14,734 nt of DNA from an uncultured Planctomycetaceae bacterium (GTDB lineage: Bacteria; Planctomycetota; Planctomycetia; Pirellulales; Pirellulaceae), in NCBI GenBank assembly GCA_937967755.1, contig CALBTA010000183.1, forward strand, positions 1 through 14,734, in the 5' to 3' direction. The notes beneath the pieces are model-generated. The model was not told the origin of the DNA. It worked only from the letters and a program-made list of their open reading frames with translations, and searched no databases. Every line of letters starts with the position of its first letter. Within the stretch, counting starts at the first letter, position 1. Shown piece after piece: positions 6,257 to 13,143 of this stretch. The position numbers were made by a program, and so were the translations under genes.

Positions 6257-7561
6257 TTCGCCGAAGCCAGTAGCGCGCTCGTAAAGTTTCTCGCGCGTGC
6301 TCCAAAGCCCCGCCGATGGCGTTGGGATGAAGAAGATTTCTTCGCCATCGGGCATAGTGTTGAAACCTTCACTTAGTTGGTCGATGGGGTAACGCTGCAT
6401 CGCCTCATCGATATCGGAGTAGGCAAAATGCACCTGCTCGATTTCCGTCTGCGAGAGATGCCCCGGAGCATAGCGGATCGTGAACCGGCCTTCGCTGGTT
6501 CCATGCATTAAGTGGGCCGTGGCGTGGGCCAAATCTTGCATATCGGCATTTTGCTTGTAGAGTTCCAACACTTGCGGCGTCGGCTGGTAGCCATACTTGC
6601 GGATGAGCTGGTCGACATCTTCCTGCTCGCCAAACCGCTTTAGTCCGGGGGCGATGATCAGCAGCTCGCCGCCGTCGGCAATCGCCATCCGCGTGCGGTA
6701 GACCGCTTTGTTCGCCACCCACGTGCTGAAGAATTCGTCGCCCTGCATCACGCAGACGATCTTTTTCAGCGGCTCGTCGAGCACGGTAATATTTTCGTCA
6801 CGCGCCTGCCGGGCGGCATTCAGGTACGTTTCCACATCATCACCCGCATGGAAACCTGTATGCACAAGTTCGCCCGCCGCGTTTCGCGCCAGCACAACTT
6901 GTACATAGAAATCCGGCAACCCGCCCAACAAGTCTTCTTCGGCCTTGTTGAAACATTGCCGAACCGGCGTGGTAAGGCAGCCGAGGTTGTTTTCGATCCC
7001 GCACGTTGCCGCCATCATGTGCGAGGCACAAATCGTATCCTTCCCGGCGACGCCGATGAAATAATTCTTATTGTGGTTGGCGAAGCCCAGCACCTCATGC
7101 GGCACGACGTGCCCGATGTTGATGATCAGATCCCACCGCTCTTCCATCAGCATGCGATTTAGCACAATCGGAATCGCCCAATCGACCAGCCCGCCGGAAG
7201 TCTCCTTCACGTAGTCAGCGGAAACTTCCCCCACCGGCACACTGCCATCGCGCCAATCGTGCGCGTGAATGATTTCATTCGGAATCGCACCGAACATTTG
7301 CCGGTTCTGCTCAGGCGTATGCGGTTCATGTTGCCCGAGCGTCGGAATAACATGAATCTCCGCCTCGCCCTTGAGCGCATCGTAAAGATATTCGGTAATC
7401 CAACCGGCACCGCTGTGCATCCGCGTAATATCAGGCGGCAGCAGCAAGATGCGCTTCGGCGTACCGCAAATCCGCCTGCGAGCCTGCGCAACCGTTTCAT
7501 CGAGGAGCGTTTCAATGCGCTCGCGAGATAGTTCAGCAGCGGTTTCGTTGATCCAAGGCAT
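6251..7561 (-). CDS. LarA/DUF2088 family enzyme (lactate racemase-like, nickel-pincer type)
   Basis: This 436-residue protein belongs to the LarA (DUF2088) family, whose founding member racemises lactate with a nickel pincer nucleotide bound through a Lys; relatives act on other 2-hydroxy acids and sugar acids. Counting from the start at 7561, DITR is at 44-47, H78 is in LGQHEPH, H155 in PHEVLGF, K165 and H181 follow. The H155-K165 spacing of 10 and K165-H181 spacing of 16 equal those of the pincer-binding residues of L. plantarum LarA (H174, K184, H200), so the cofactor site seems intact. The GGRK loop of classical LarA is replaced by NHNK. The frame continues to an ATG at 7645, but that part lies in a hairpin; neither start has a clear ribosome binding site. 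No larB, larC or larE homologue is in the window, and the substrate cannot be told. Confidence 0.82.
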   Translation of the reverse strand: MPWINETAAELSRERIETLLDETVAQARRRICGTPKRILLLPPDITRMHSGAGWITEYLYDALKGEAEIHVIPTLGQHEPHTPEQNRQMFGAIPNEIIHAHDWRDGSVPVGEVSADYVKETSGGLVDWAIPIVLNRMLMEERWDLIINIGHVVPHEVLGFANHNKNYFIGVAGKDTICASHMMAATCGIENNLGCLTTPVRQCFNKAEEDLLGGLPDFYVQVVLARNAAGELVHTGFHAGDDVETYLNAARQARDENITVLDEPLKKIVCVMQGDEFFSTWVANKAVYRTRMAIADGGELLIIAPGLKRFGEQEDVDQLIRKYGYQPTPQVLELYKQNADMQDLAHATAHLMHGTSEGRFTIRYAPGHLSQTEIEQVHFAYSDIDEAMQRYPIDQLSEGFNTMPDGEEIFFIPTPSAGLWSTREKLYERATGFGEE

Positions 7562-7600
7562 AGGTGAAGTGAAGAAAGTGTTGAAATTAGATAGTCGCTT

Positions 7601-7636
7601 TTCGCTCCGCGAAAAGAAAGTTGTTCGCGGAGCGAA
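7601..7636. repeat. Perfect 13-bp inverted repeat between two co-directional genes
   Basis: TTCGCTCCGCGAA (7601-7613), a 10-base loop, and TTCGCGGAGCGAA (7624-7636) form a perfect hairpin whose arms are themselves near-palindromic. It starts 14 bases after the stop of the uracil-DNA glycosylase gene on the minus strand and lies about 40 bases before the LarA-like start. It could end the glycosylase transcript, but the T tract is poor; a REP-like element is the alternative. Confidence 0.6.
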
Positions 7637-7650
7637 CAACGACATACGCG

Positions 7651-8475
7651 CTACGCCGGTTCAATACCCATTTCGGCCAACAACATTTTCATATCACCCC
7701 AGACATCTTTCTTCGCCGCCGGGTTGCGCAGCAAATACGAAGGGTGATAGGTGACAACCACGCGGGCTTCGACATTTTCGTCTTCGTAGGGGTGAAACTT
7801 GTGCCGCATCTTGCCGACCGACTGGCTCGCCGGAGTCTGCAATATTTCCTGCATTGCAAATTTCCCCAAACAGACGATGAACTCGGGCTGAATGATTTCC
7901 AACTGCCGCTTCCAGTAAGGGCGGCAGTTTGTCAGTTCTTCCTCGGCCGGGTTGCGGTTACCGGGCGGCCGGCACTTCAGCGTGTTGAGGATGTAAACGT
8001 CGTCACGCGACCAAGTGCAAGCGGCGATGATCTTCGTCAGCAACTGACCCGCCCGACCGACAAACGGCTCGCCTTGCCGGTCTTCGTCCGCCCCAGGTGC
8101 TTCGCCGAAAAACACCACCCGAGCGTCCGGGTTTCCGACCCCGAACACCGTTTGCGTTCGCGTAGACGCCAGTTCGTTGCACAAGGTGCACGCGGAAACT
8201 TCTTGCTGAAGAACGGTCAACTGCGACGCTTGATCGCCGGCGGCCCCTGCTCCGGCGACCGATTTCGTTTCAGCAGAACTTGTTTTGGCTGCGGGCATGA
8301 CATCGTCTTCCGTGGTTATCAGTTGGGGCCGTGACTGCTTCGTGGGCGTCTCGGTCACTGCGGTTGGTGCGCGGGACGGAATGTCTACCTTGGGTAGTTC
8401 GCGCACCCCGGCAGCCCGCAGGCTTTCCAACTGCTGAACGAGGGCGCGCTGCAAATTCGTCGGCTGATGTGACAT
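7651..8475 (-). CDS. Family 4 uracil-DNA glycosylase (4Fe-4S)
   Basis: The enzyme removes uracil from DNA in base excision repair. The 274-residue protein carries the family signature [20 protein letters not shown] (about 125-144), the C-terminal HPSYLLR, and four Cys for the iron-sulfur cluster: C96 and C99 in CTLC, C168 in [11 protein letters not shown], and C184, giving the typical CX2C and CX15C pattern. About 90 N-terminal residues before the cluster are Ala/Thr/Ser/Gln-rich and poorly structured, a common extension in this family. The start at 8475 ([12 protein letters not shown]) is chosen because the frame upstream to 8787 overlaps der on the other strand and reads as non-coding. It is divergent from der, with 84 bases between the starts. 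Confidence 0.92.
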   Translation of the reverse strand: MSHQPTNLQRALVQQLESLRAAGVRELPKVDIPSRAPTAVTETPTKQSRPQLITTEDDVMPAAKTSSAETKSVAGAGAAGDQASQLTVLQQEVSACTLCNELASTRTQTVFGVGNPDARVVFFGEAPGADEDRQGEPFVGRAGQLLTKIIAACTWSRDDVYILNTLKCRPPGNRNPAEEELTNCRPYWKRQLEIIQPEFIVCLGKFAMQEILQTPASQSVGKMRHKFHPYEDENVEARVVVTYHPSYLLRNPAAKKDVWGDMKMLLAEMGIEPA

Positions 8476-8504
8476 TCGAATTACACCAAGCGGGTTCGTC
8501 GAAC

Positions 8505-8510
8505 TATAAT
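8505..8510 (+). promoter_or_regulatory. Possible -10 box for der
   Basis: TATAAT on the plus strand lies 49 bases upstream of the der ATG at 8560, in the 84-base divergent spacer. No convincing -35 is found at 17 bases upstream, so this is a weak call. No clear promoter for the glycosylase gene was found on the minus strand. Confidence 0.3.
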
Positions 8511-8559
8511 ACTGGATTGATGCAAATTGACTAGTTGTCAGCAGTCTCGTTTTGGTTCC

Positions 8560-9906
8560 ATGCCCGTTCCTCAAGTTGTTATCGTCGGCCGCCCTAATGT
8601 GGGGAAGTCCAGCATTTTCAATTGGCTGGTGCGCCGGCGGCTGGCGATTGTTGACAATCAGCCAGGTGTCACGCGCGACCGGCTTTCTCATTTGATCAGC
8701 GTGGGTGATCGATTTTTTGAGGTCGTCGATACCGGCGGGATGGGCATTGAAGATGTGGACGACCTGACCGCTGATATCGAGCACCAAATTGATGTGGCGA
8801 TGCAGTCGGCGGATATCATTCTGTTCGTGGTCGATACGCGCGAAGGGATCGTGCCGCTGGACGAAGAGGTCGCGCGCCGCCTGCGGTATGTCGACAAGCC
8901 GACAATTTGCGTGGCAAACAAGACCGACGACGCGACGTTCGATTCGGCCGCCGATGATTTTCGCCGGCTGGGGCGGGGGAAGTTGGTGAAGGTCAGCACC
9001 CTGCAGAACCGCAACCGGGACGAATTGGCAGAGTTGATCGTCGAGCGTTTACCCGACACCACGGAAGAAAACGCGAAAGAATCCGATCCCGAAATGAAAG
9101 TCGCCATCGTGGGGCGGCGGAACGTCGGTAAAAGCACGTTCGTCAATACGTTGGCCAAGGCCGAGCGGATGATTGTTTCCGAAGTGCCCGGCACGACCCG
9201 CGACAGCGTTGACGTGCGGTTCGAACTGGACGGTAAAGGCTTCATAGCCATCGACACGCCAGGGCTGACCAAGACCGGCAGCGTGAAGACAGATATCGAA
9301 TTCTACAGCATGCACCGCGCCAAGCGCAGCGTGCGCTATGCGGATGTCGTGCTGCAGTTCTTCGCAGCCAACGAACGGATCGGAAAAGTCGATAAGCAAC
9401 TGGTCAAATACATCGGCGAACAGTACAAGCCCTGCATTTTCGTGGTGAACAAATGGGACACCATGGCCGAGCATATGCCGACCGAAAAATGGGTCCGCTA
9501 CCTGCGTGAACAATTCGGCACCATGTGGCACGTCCCCATCGCTTTCATCACGGGGCAAACGGGAAGAAACGTGAAGGCCCTGTTCAACCACGCGCAAATG
9601 CTGTTCAAGCAATCGCGCGAGCGGGTCTCGACGGGCGAGTTGAACCGGCTGATCGAAGCGGCGATGGTCCGCAACCCGCCGCCGATGTTCCGCCACCGCC
9701 GCCCGAAGGTGTTCTACGCCACGCAAGTCGGCATCCAACCGCCGACGATCGTGATGTTCGTCAACAACCCCAAAGCGTTCCCGCACACCTACAAACGCTA
9801 CTTGCTCAGCGTACTGCGCGATCAGCTTTCCTTTGGCGAGGTGCCGATCAAACTCTACCTGCAAACCCGCACCCAAACCGACGAGAACCAGGCCCGCGGG
9901 GCGTAG
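8560..9906 (+). CDS. der: Ribosome biogenesis GTPase Der (EngA)
   Basis: Der is a double-GTPase needed for assembly of the 50S ribosomal subunit. The 448-residue protein has two G domains. G1: GRPNVGKSS at the N-terminus, DTGG and NKTD. G2: GRRNVGKST, DTPG and NKWD. A C-terminal KH-like domain follows (IEAAMVRNPPP, then FVNNPKAFPHTYKRYLL). The start at 8560 (MPVPQVVIVGRPNVGKS) matches the usual short N-terminus; an in-frame TTG at 8527 would add eleven untypical residues. In the second G domain, the stretch after DTPG reads LQFFAANERIGKVDKQL where most Der proteins have a VLxVIDA-EGI-QD motif, a divergence in the region after switch II. No cotranscribed gene follows: the next 820 bases are non-coding or relic. 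Confidence 0.96.
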   Translation: MPVPQVVIVGRPNVGKSSIFNWLVRRRLAIVDNQPGVTRDRLSHLISVGDRFFEVVDTGGMGIEDVDDLTADIEHQIDVAMQSADIILFVVDTREGIVPLDEEVARRLRYVDKPTICVANKTDDATFDSAADDFRRLGRGKLVKVSTLQNRNRDELAELIVERLPDTTEENAKESDPEMKVAIVGRRNVGKSTFVNTLAKAERMIVSEVPGTTRDSVDVRFELDGKGFIAIDTPGLTKTGSVKTDIEFYSMHRAKRSVRYADVVLQFFAANERIGKVDKQLVKYIGEQYKPCIFVVNKWDTMAEHMPTEKWVRYLREQFGTMWHVPIAFITGQTGRNVKALFNHAQMLFKQSRERVSTGELNRLIEAAMVRNPPPMFRHRRPKVFYATQVGIQPPTIVMFVNNPKAFPHTYKRYLLSVLRDQLSFGEVPIKLYLQTRTQTDENQARGA

Positions 9907-9924
9907 TATTCGCGCAGCGACACC

Positions 9925-10216
9925 TTTACACCGAAGGCGTTGCATATCATATCCCAGGGTCCGACGCGCAGCGGCGTACCCTGGGTTGGTGATGCCGTCG
10001 CGATCTTTGCGCTGAAAGCGTTATACAAGGGTGCTACCCTTCGGTTTGCCGCCTTGTAAAACCCTTTCAGGGTATGTTTTCTCCCGAGCGGTACCCAGCG
10101 TGGCGCGACTTCGTCGCTTACGCTGGGCTATGGTGTTTAACGCCTTCGGCGTATCTATCGCGGCTGCGTGCTGTCGGCCCTACCCGGCCTGGGTTGCGAT
10201 CACGGCCGAAGGGCCG
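9925..10216. repeat. Chain of nested inverted repeats downstream of der
   Basis: About 290 bases hold a run of separate hairpins with no credible gene. CCCAGGGT (9953-9960) pairs with ACCCTGGG (9978-9985). CTGAAAG (10012-10018) pairs with CTTTCAG (10064-10070), enclosing TACAAGG (10024-10030) with CCTTGTA (10052-10058). CCCAGCGT (10094-10101) pairs with ACGCTGGG (10120-10127), enclosing GCGAC (10105-10109) and GTCGC (10113-10117). ACGCC (10140-10144) pairs with GGCGT (10148-10152), and CGGCC (10203-10207) with GGCCG (10212-10216). The pattern resembles dispersed spacer repeats of planctomycete genomes, as far as I recall them; it could also act in ending der transcription. Reading frames across it are open only because of GC-rich sequence. 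Confidence 0.6.
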
Positions 10217-10245
10217 AAAGCGAAATCAAGGGCACGCGGTGGCGT

Positions 10246-10543
10246 TCAGCGAAAAGCCCCAAAAAATATTTTCGGAAATCCGCCAAGAAAAGTGTACGGC
10301 ACACAAGTTTTTGAAGTGCAGCGAGGGGGTCGCAATTTCTTGCGCGCCGCGTCCGCTCGCTGGTGGAGTTCTTCCGCTGCAAATTGTGCTCCGCGAGTCG
10401 CCCCGTAGAACTTTTCGGTCGTCTGAAAATTGCTTGTGTCGCATGACCACCTTAAGAGATTCAGCAGAGGCGTCGAACGCAGCCACGACGCAGATCGTGA
10501 GCAGAGTCGCTCGCCCGATCTGAAAACCCTTGGTGAGCGCTTT
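10246..10543 (-). pseudogene. Frameshifted remnant of a tyrosine recombinase/integrase C-terminus
   Basis: Two overlapping minus-strand frames join into the C-terminal signature of tyrosine recombinases. The first frame reads ESLKVVMRHK (about 10464-10433), the family's box with the conserved RH. The second, from about 10430, reads NFQTTEKFYGATRGAQ (to about 10382), where TT--FY carries the nucleophilic Tyr. The change of frame falls at the AATTTT run (10426-10431), consistent with a one-base insertion. The Tyr-rich end then continues with AAEELHQRADAARKKL, a typical tail, and stops at 10246. No start codon or N-terminal domain is visible before the stop at 10546-10544, so the gene is decayed. 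Identification rests on about 40 residues. The 140 bases from 10544 to 10683 show no gene. Confidence 0.5.
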
Positions 10544-10683
10544 CTAAATGCTGCCTCAGGGCAGATGGTATATGGCGCCAGTGGCCTGCAAATGGACCGC
10601 GGGAGCATTGCCTGTTGTCTCTGCCGCGGCCAAGAACCTCAATCATGCCCCAATGCGCATGGCGAATCGCTGAGATTCTGTGA

Positions 10684-10711
10684 TTGACATGTCGTAACCT
10701 TTCGATATAAT
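10684..10711 (+). promoter_or_regulatory. Near-consensus sigma70 promoter of the sulfur cassette
   Basis: TTGACA at 10684-10689, a 16-base spacer, and TATAAT at 10706-10711. Both hexamers are perfect matches and the spacing is one base short of ideal. The predicted start of transcription is close to the ArsR-type gene at 10732, so the leader is very short. Confidence 0.75.
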
Positions 10712-10722
10712 TGATCATCGAA
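10701..10722. promoter_or_regulatory. Likely operator overlapping the -10 box
   Basis: TTCGAT (10701-10706) and ATCGAA (10717-10722) form a perfect inverted repeat with a 10-base centre. The repeat covers the -10 box and the transcription start, where a bound ArsR-family dimer would block RNA polymerase. It most likely binds the product of the gene at 10732 (autorepression). Confidence 0.55.
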
Positions 10723-10731
10723 GGGAGTGTT

Positions 10732-11052
10732 ATGGCTACCAAGGCACGCAAAAAACCGAAACTTCTCACCATCGATTCGCTCAGTGAAGCGGCCGAGTGC
10801 CTGAAAACACTGGCGCACCCGCATCGCTTGCGAATTGTCCAGATGTTGCTCGCGGGCCGATATACCGTTGGCGAACTGGCCGAGGCTTGCGAAATTCCAA
10901 GCCATATGGCTTCGGAGCATCTGCGACTGATGCAGCGTTGCGGGCTTCTGAGTAGCGAGAGAGATGGGCGACGCAATTACTACGGAATCGCCGAACCTCA
11001 TCTGGCGAACATCATGGATTGCATCGAAGCCCGGTTTGGAGGCAAACAGTAA
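10732..11052 (+). CDS. ArsR/SmtB-family transcriptional repressor, probable sulfur sensor
   Basis: The 106-residue protein has the winged-helix arrangement of ArsR-family repressors: LKTLAHPHRLRIVQMLL at 24-40, the recognition region TVGELAEACEIPSHMASEHL at 45-64, and a beta-wing (SSERDGRRNYY at 74-84). ATG 10732 follows AAGGGAG (10721-10727) by 4 bases; an in-frame TTG at 10711 lies in the promoter. Cysteines are at 23, 53, 70 and 97. There is no ELCVCDL metal motif of classical ArsR. The reactive-sulfur sensors BigR and SqrR use one Cys near the second helix and one in the last helix; C97 could match the latter, but the first position is not conserved here. It is followed after 87 bases by the rhodanese gene, so it probably controls that cassette. 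Gas, persulfide or metal sensing remains inferred. Confidence 0.85.
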   Translation: MATKARKKPKLLTIDSLSEAAECLKTLAHPHRLRIVQMLLAGRYTVGELAEACEIPSHMASEHLRLMQRCGLLSSERDGRRNYYGIAEPHLANIMDCIEARFGGKQ

Positions 11053-11066
11053 CTTTTTTTTCACAT

Positions 11067-11096
11067 ATATATCGTTAAATCGCAAGATATCGATAT
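11067..11096. promoter_or_regulatory. AT-rich palindromic sites before the rhodanese gene, possible second operator
   Basis: ATATCGATAT at 11087-11096 is a 10-base perfect palindrome, and ATATCG (11069-11074) with CGATAT (11091-11096) forms a second arrangement. TCGATAT is also present at the first operator (10702-10708). The spacer from 11053 has a run of eight T at 11054-11061 but no stem before it. No clear promoter is seen, so an attenuator or an auxiliary site is possible. Confidence 0.35.
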
Positions 11097-11139
11097 TTTA
11101 GGATAAATAACATCAACCATTGAGCTGAGGAGAAACCGG

Positions 11140-11736
11140 ATGCAAATTTCGCAAGTCTCACCCCAAGAATTCGCCGCTATTTGCGGAAAAAGTGACCAGA
11201 TGCAGCTAATCGACGTACGCACTCCGGTTGAGTTTCGAGAGCTTCATGCCGACATCGCCCACAATCTTCCGCTGGACCGCCTTGATCCCAAGCGTTTGCA
11301 AAGTGAGGGAGAAGTCTCGAAGGCGCAGCCCGTTTACGTGGTTTGCCGCTCAGGCAACCGGGCCGCGCAGGCCTGCCAGAAACTCGCGGCCGCCGGCTAT
11401 GACAAGGTTGTCAACGTTGCAGGCGGAATGCAGGCGTGGGAAGCCGCGGGTCTGCCAGTCGTCCGAGGAAAAAAGGCGATGTCGCTCGAACGTCAGGTTC
11501 GCATCGCGGCGGGTGCGCTGGTGGTTCTGGGCGTAGCCCTGGCCTGGTTCCATCCGGCCTTTCTCGCATTAAGCGCGTTCGTGGGCGCCGGGTTGGTCTT
11601 CGCTGGAATCACCGACACCTGCGGCATGGGGATGTTGCTATCCAGAATGCCGTGGAATCAGGTGTCCAGCAGTTGTCGGGAAGGTCAATGCGCGGCGAAA
11701 CCAATCAACGGAAATGTTCCACAGCAGAGGAGCTAG
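11140..11736 (+). CDS. Rhodanese with C-terminal membrane domain (YgaP-like, DUF2892)
   Basis: Residues 1-110 form a rhodanese domain: IDVRTPVEFRELH near 24-36 and the active-site loop CRSGNR with the catalytic Cys at 69, then VAGGMQAWEAAG. Residues about 117-172 form the DUF2892 domain with two membrane helices (about 120-138 and 141-158) followed by GMLLSRMPWN, the arrangement seen in E. coli YgaP, a membrane rhodanese. It would take sulfane sulfur onto C69 and hand it on at the inner membrane. Extra Cys at 161, 179 and 184 lie near or after the second helix. GAGGAG lies 7 bases before ATG 11140. The stop is 2 bases before the next start, so this gene and the persulfide dioxygenase gene are coupled. 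Confidence 0.92.
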   Translation: MQISQVSPQEFAAICGKSDQMQLIDVRTPVEFRELHADIAHNLPLDRLDPKRLQSEGEVSKAQPVYVVCRSGNRAAQACQKLAAAGYDKVVNVAGGMQAWEAAGLPVVRGKKAMSLERQVRIAAGALVVLGVALAWFHPAFLALSAFVGAGLVFAGITDTCGMGMLLSRMPWNQVSSSCREGQCAAKPINGNVPQQRS

Positions 11737-11738
11737 AG

Positions 11739-13139
11739 ATGTTCTTGCAACGCTATTACCTGGAGTGCCTGTCTCATGCCTCTTACATGGTGGCGGATGA
11801 GACGACTAAGATCGCGGCGGTCATCGATCCGCAGCGCGATATCAAAATCTACCTGGACGAAGCGCGGGATCGAGGCTTTACCATCCAGCACGTGATCCTC
11901 ACCCACTTCCACGCCGACTTCATTTCGGGGCACATCGAATTGCGTGATAAGCTGGGGGCTCGAATCTATTTTGGCAGCCGGGCGAAGGCTGAGTTCGACT
12001 TCCAACCACTTCACGACGGCGACGCGATTCGGCTAGGCGAAGTTCGGTTGGCCGCGATGGAAACACCCGGCCACACGCCGGAAGGCATCACCGTTCTCGC
12101 TTACGATGACGCGTCCGACACCAGTCACCCGCAAGCGGCATTCACGGGAGACACGCTGTTCATCGGCGACGTCGGCCGGCCCGATTTGCTGGCCTCGATT
12201 GGTGTTACCGCCGAGGAACTGGCCGAAATGCTCTATGATTCGCTGCATCACAAGTTGCTAACGCTTCCCGACGACACGCTTGTCTATCCGGCGCACGGAG
12301 CCGGTTCGATGTGCGGCAAGCAACTCAGTGATGAGGCGGTTTCGACCATCGGCGAGCAGCGGCGCTACAACTACGCTTTACAGCCGATGTCGAAGCCTGA
12401 ATTCGTGGCAATGATCACGGCCGATCAACCCGAAGCGCCTTCGTACTTCGCACACGACGCGATTCTCAATCGTCAAGACCGCCAAAGTTTGGAAGCAGCG
12501 TTGAGCAATTCAATGCAGCCGCTTGATCTCGAAAAAGTATTGGCGTTGCAGTCCGCAGGGGCCCAACTGGTCGACGCCCGCAACGGGACGGAATTTGCGG
12601 CCGCCCACCTGCGGGGGGCGCTGAATATCGGAATCGACGGCAAGTATGCGACTTGGGCGGGCACGATGCTGGACAAGACCTCGCCAATCATCATCATTGC
12701 TGATGCGGATCGTGTCGAAGAAGCGGTGATGCGCCTAGGACGAATCGGGCTGGATAACGTTGCGGGTTTTCTGCGAGACGGAATGGCTGCCCTTAAAGGC
12801 CGACCTGATCTGCTGTCGAAAACCACGCGTGTGTCTCCCGCGGCGCTGCAAGAGCTAGCCGGCCAACACACCATCATCGACATTCGAACCGCGAGCGAAT
12901 GGGAACTGGGGCACATCGACGGCAGCCTCAACGTTCCACTGAGCCAATTGTCACAGCGAATAGATGAAGTGCCTGTCACGGGCACGGTCATCGTGCATTG
13001 CCAAGGCGGCTATCGCTCGTCGCTCGCCGCCAGTTGGCTGGAGCGAGAAGGCCGCGACAACGTGGTCGATCTTGTCGGCGGATACAAGGCATGGGCGACG
13101 AACCGGCCGCCCACGGCAGCGGCGGCCGACAAGGAGTAG
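11739..13139 (+). CDS. CstB-like persulfide dioxygenase with two rhodanese domains
   Basis: The 466-residue protein joins a metallo-beta-lactamase fold to two rhodanese units, the order of S. aureus CstB. In the first domain, THFHADFISGH places H56, H58 and D60; H112 is in ETPGHTPEG, D138 in TGDTLF and H186 in YPAHGAG. H56, H112 and D138 correspond to the non-heme iron ligands of persulfide dioxygenases such as ETHE1. The middle rhodanese domain (about 265-355) lacks a Cys: its loop reads IIIIADADRVEEA, so it is a pseudo-domain. The C-terminal domain (about 370-455) has C421 in VHCQGGYRSS. The expected product is sulfite and, through the rhodanese, thiosulfate. The frame is open upstream to 11436, but AGAGGAG (11726-11732), 6 bases before ATG 11739, fixes the start. 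It is coupled to its neighbours by gaps of 2 and 4 bases. Confidence 0.93.
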   Translation: MFLQRYYLECLSHASYMVADETTKIAAVIDPQRDIKIYLDEARDRGFTIQHVILTHFHADFISGHIELRDKLGARIYFGSRAKAEFDFQPLHDGDAIRLGEVRLAAMETPGHTPEGITVLAYDDASDTSHPQAAFTGDTLFIGDVGRPDLLASIGVTAEELAEMLYDSLHHKLLTLPDDTLVYPAHGAGSMCGKQLSDEAVSTIGEQRRYNYALQPMSKPEFVAMITADQPEAPSYFAHDAILNRQDRQSLEAALSNSMQPLDLEKVLALQSAGAQLVDARNGTEFAAAHLRGALNIGIDGKYATWAGTMLDKTSPIIIIADADRVEEAVMRLGRIGLDNVAGFLRDGMAALKGRPDLLSKTTRVSPAALQELAGQHTIIDIRTASEWELGHIDGSLNVPLSQLSQRIDEVPVTGTVIVHCQGGYRSSLAASWLEREGRDNVVDLVGGYKAWATNRPPTAAAADKE

Positions 13140-13143
13140 GACG

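Noticed and set aside
8476..8787. Upstream extension of the uracil-DNA glycosylase gene
   Set aside because: It overlaps the start of der on the opposite strand and has no family similarity; the glycosylase begins naturally at 8475.
9049..9945. 298-residue open frame antisense to der
   Set aside because: It lies entirely over the well-supported der gene and its sequence (many His, Arg, Gly, Val) is the shadow expected from a GC-rich gene on the other strand.
9907..10523. Several 60-150 residue plus-strand frames after der
   Set aside because: They cross the hairpin block or the antisense integrase relic, have no ribosome binding site and no recognisable domain.
10639..11085. Antisense frame over the ArsR-type gene
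   Set aside because: The plus strand has promoter, ribosome binding site and a recognisable winged-helix protein; the antisense frame has none of these.
11436..11738. N-terminal extension of the CstB-like gene
   Set aside because: It overlaps the rhodanese gene in another frame, and AGAGGAG directly before 11739 marks the real start.
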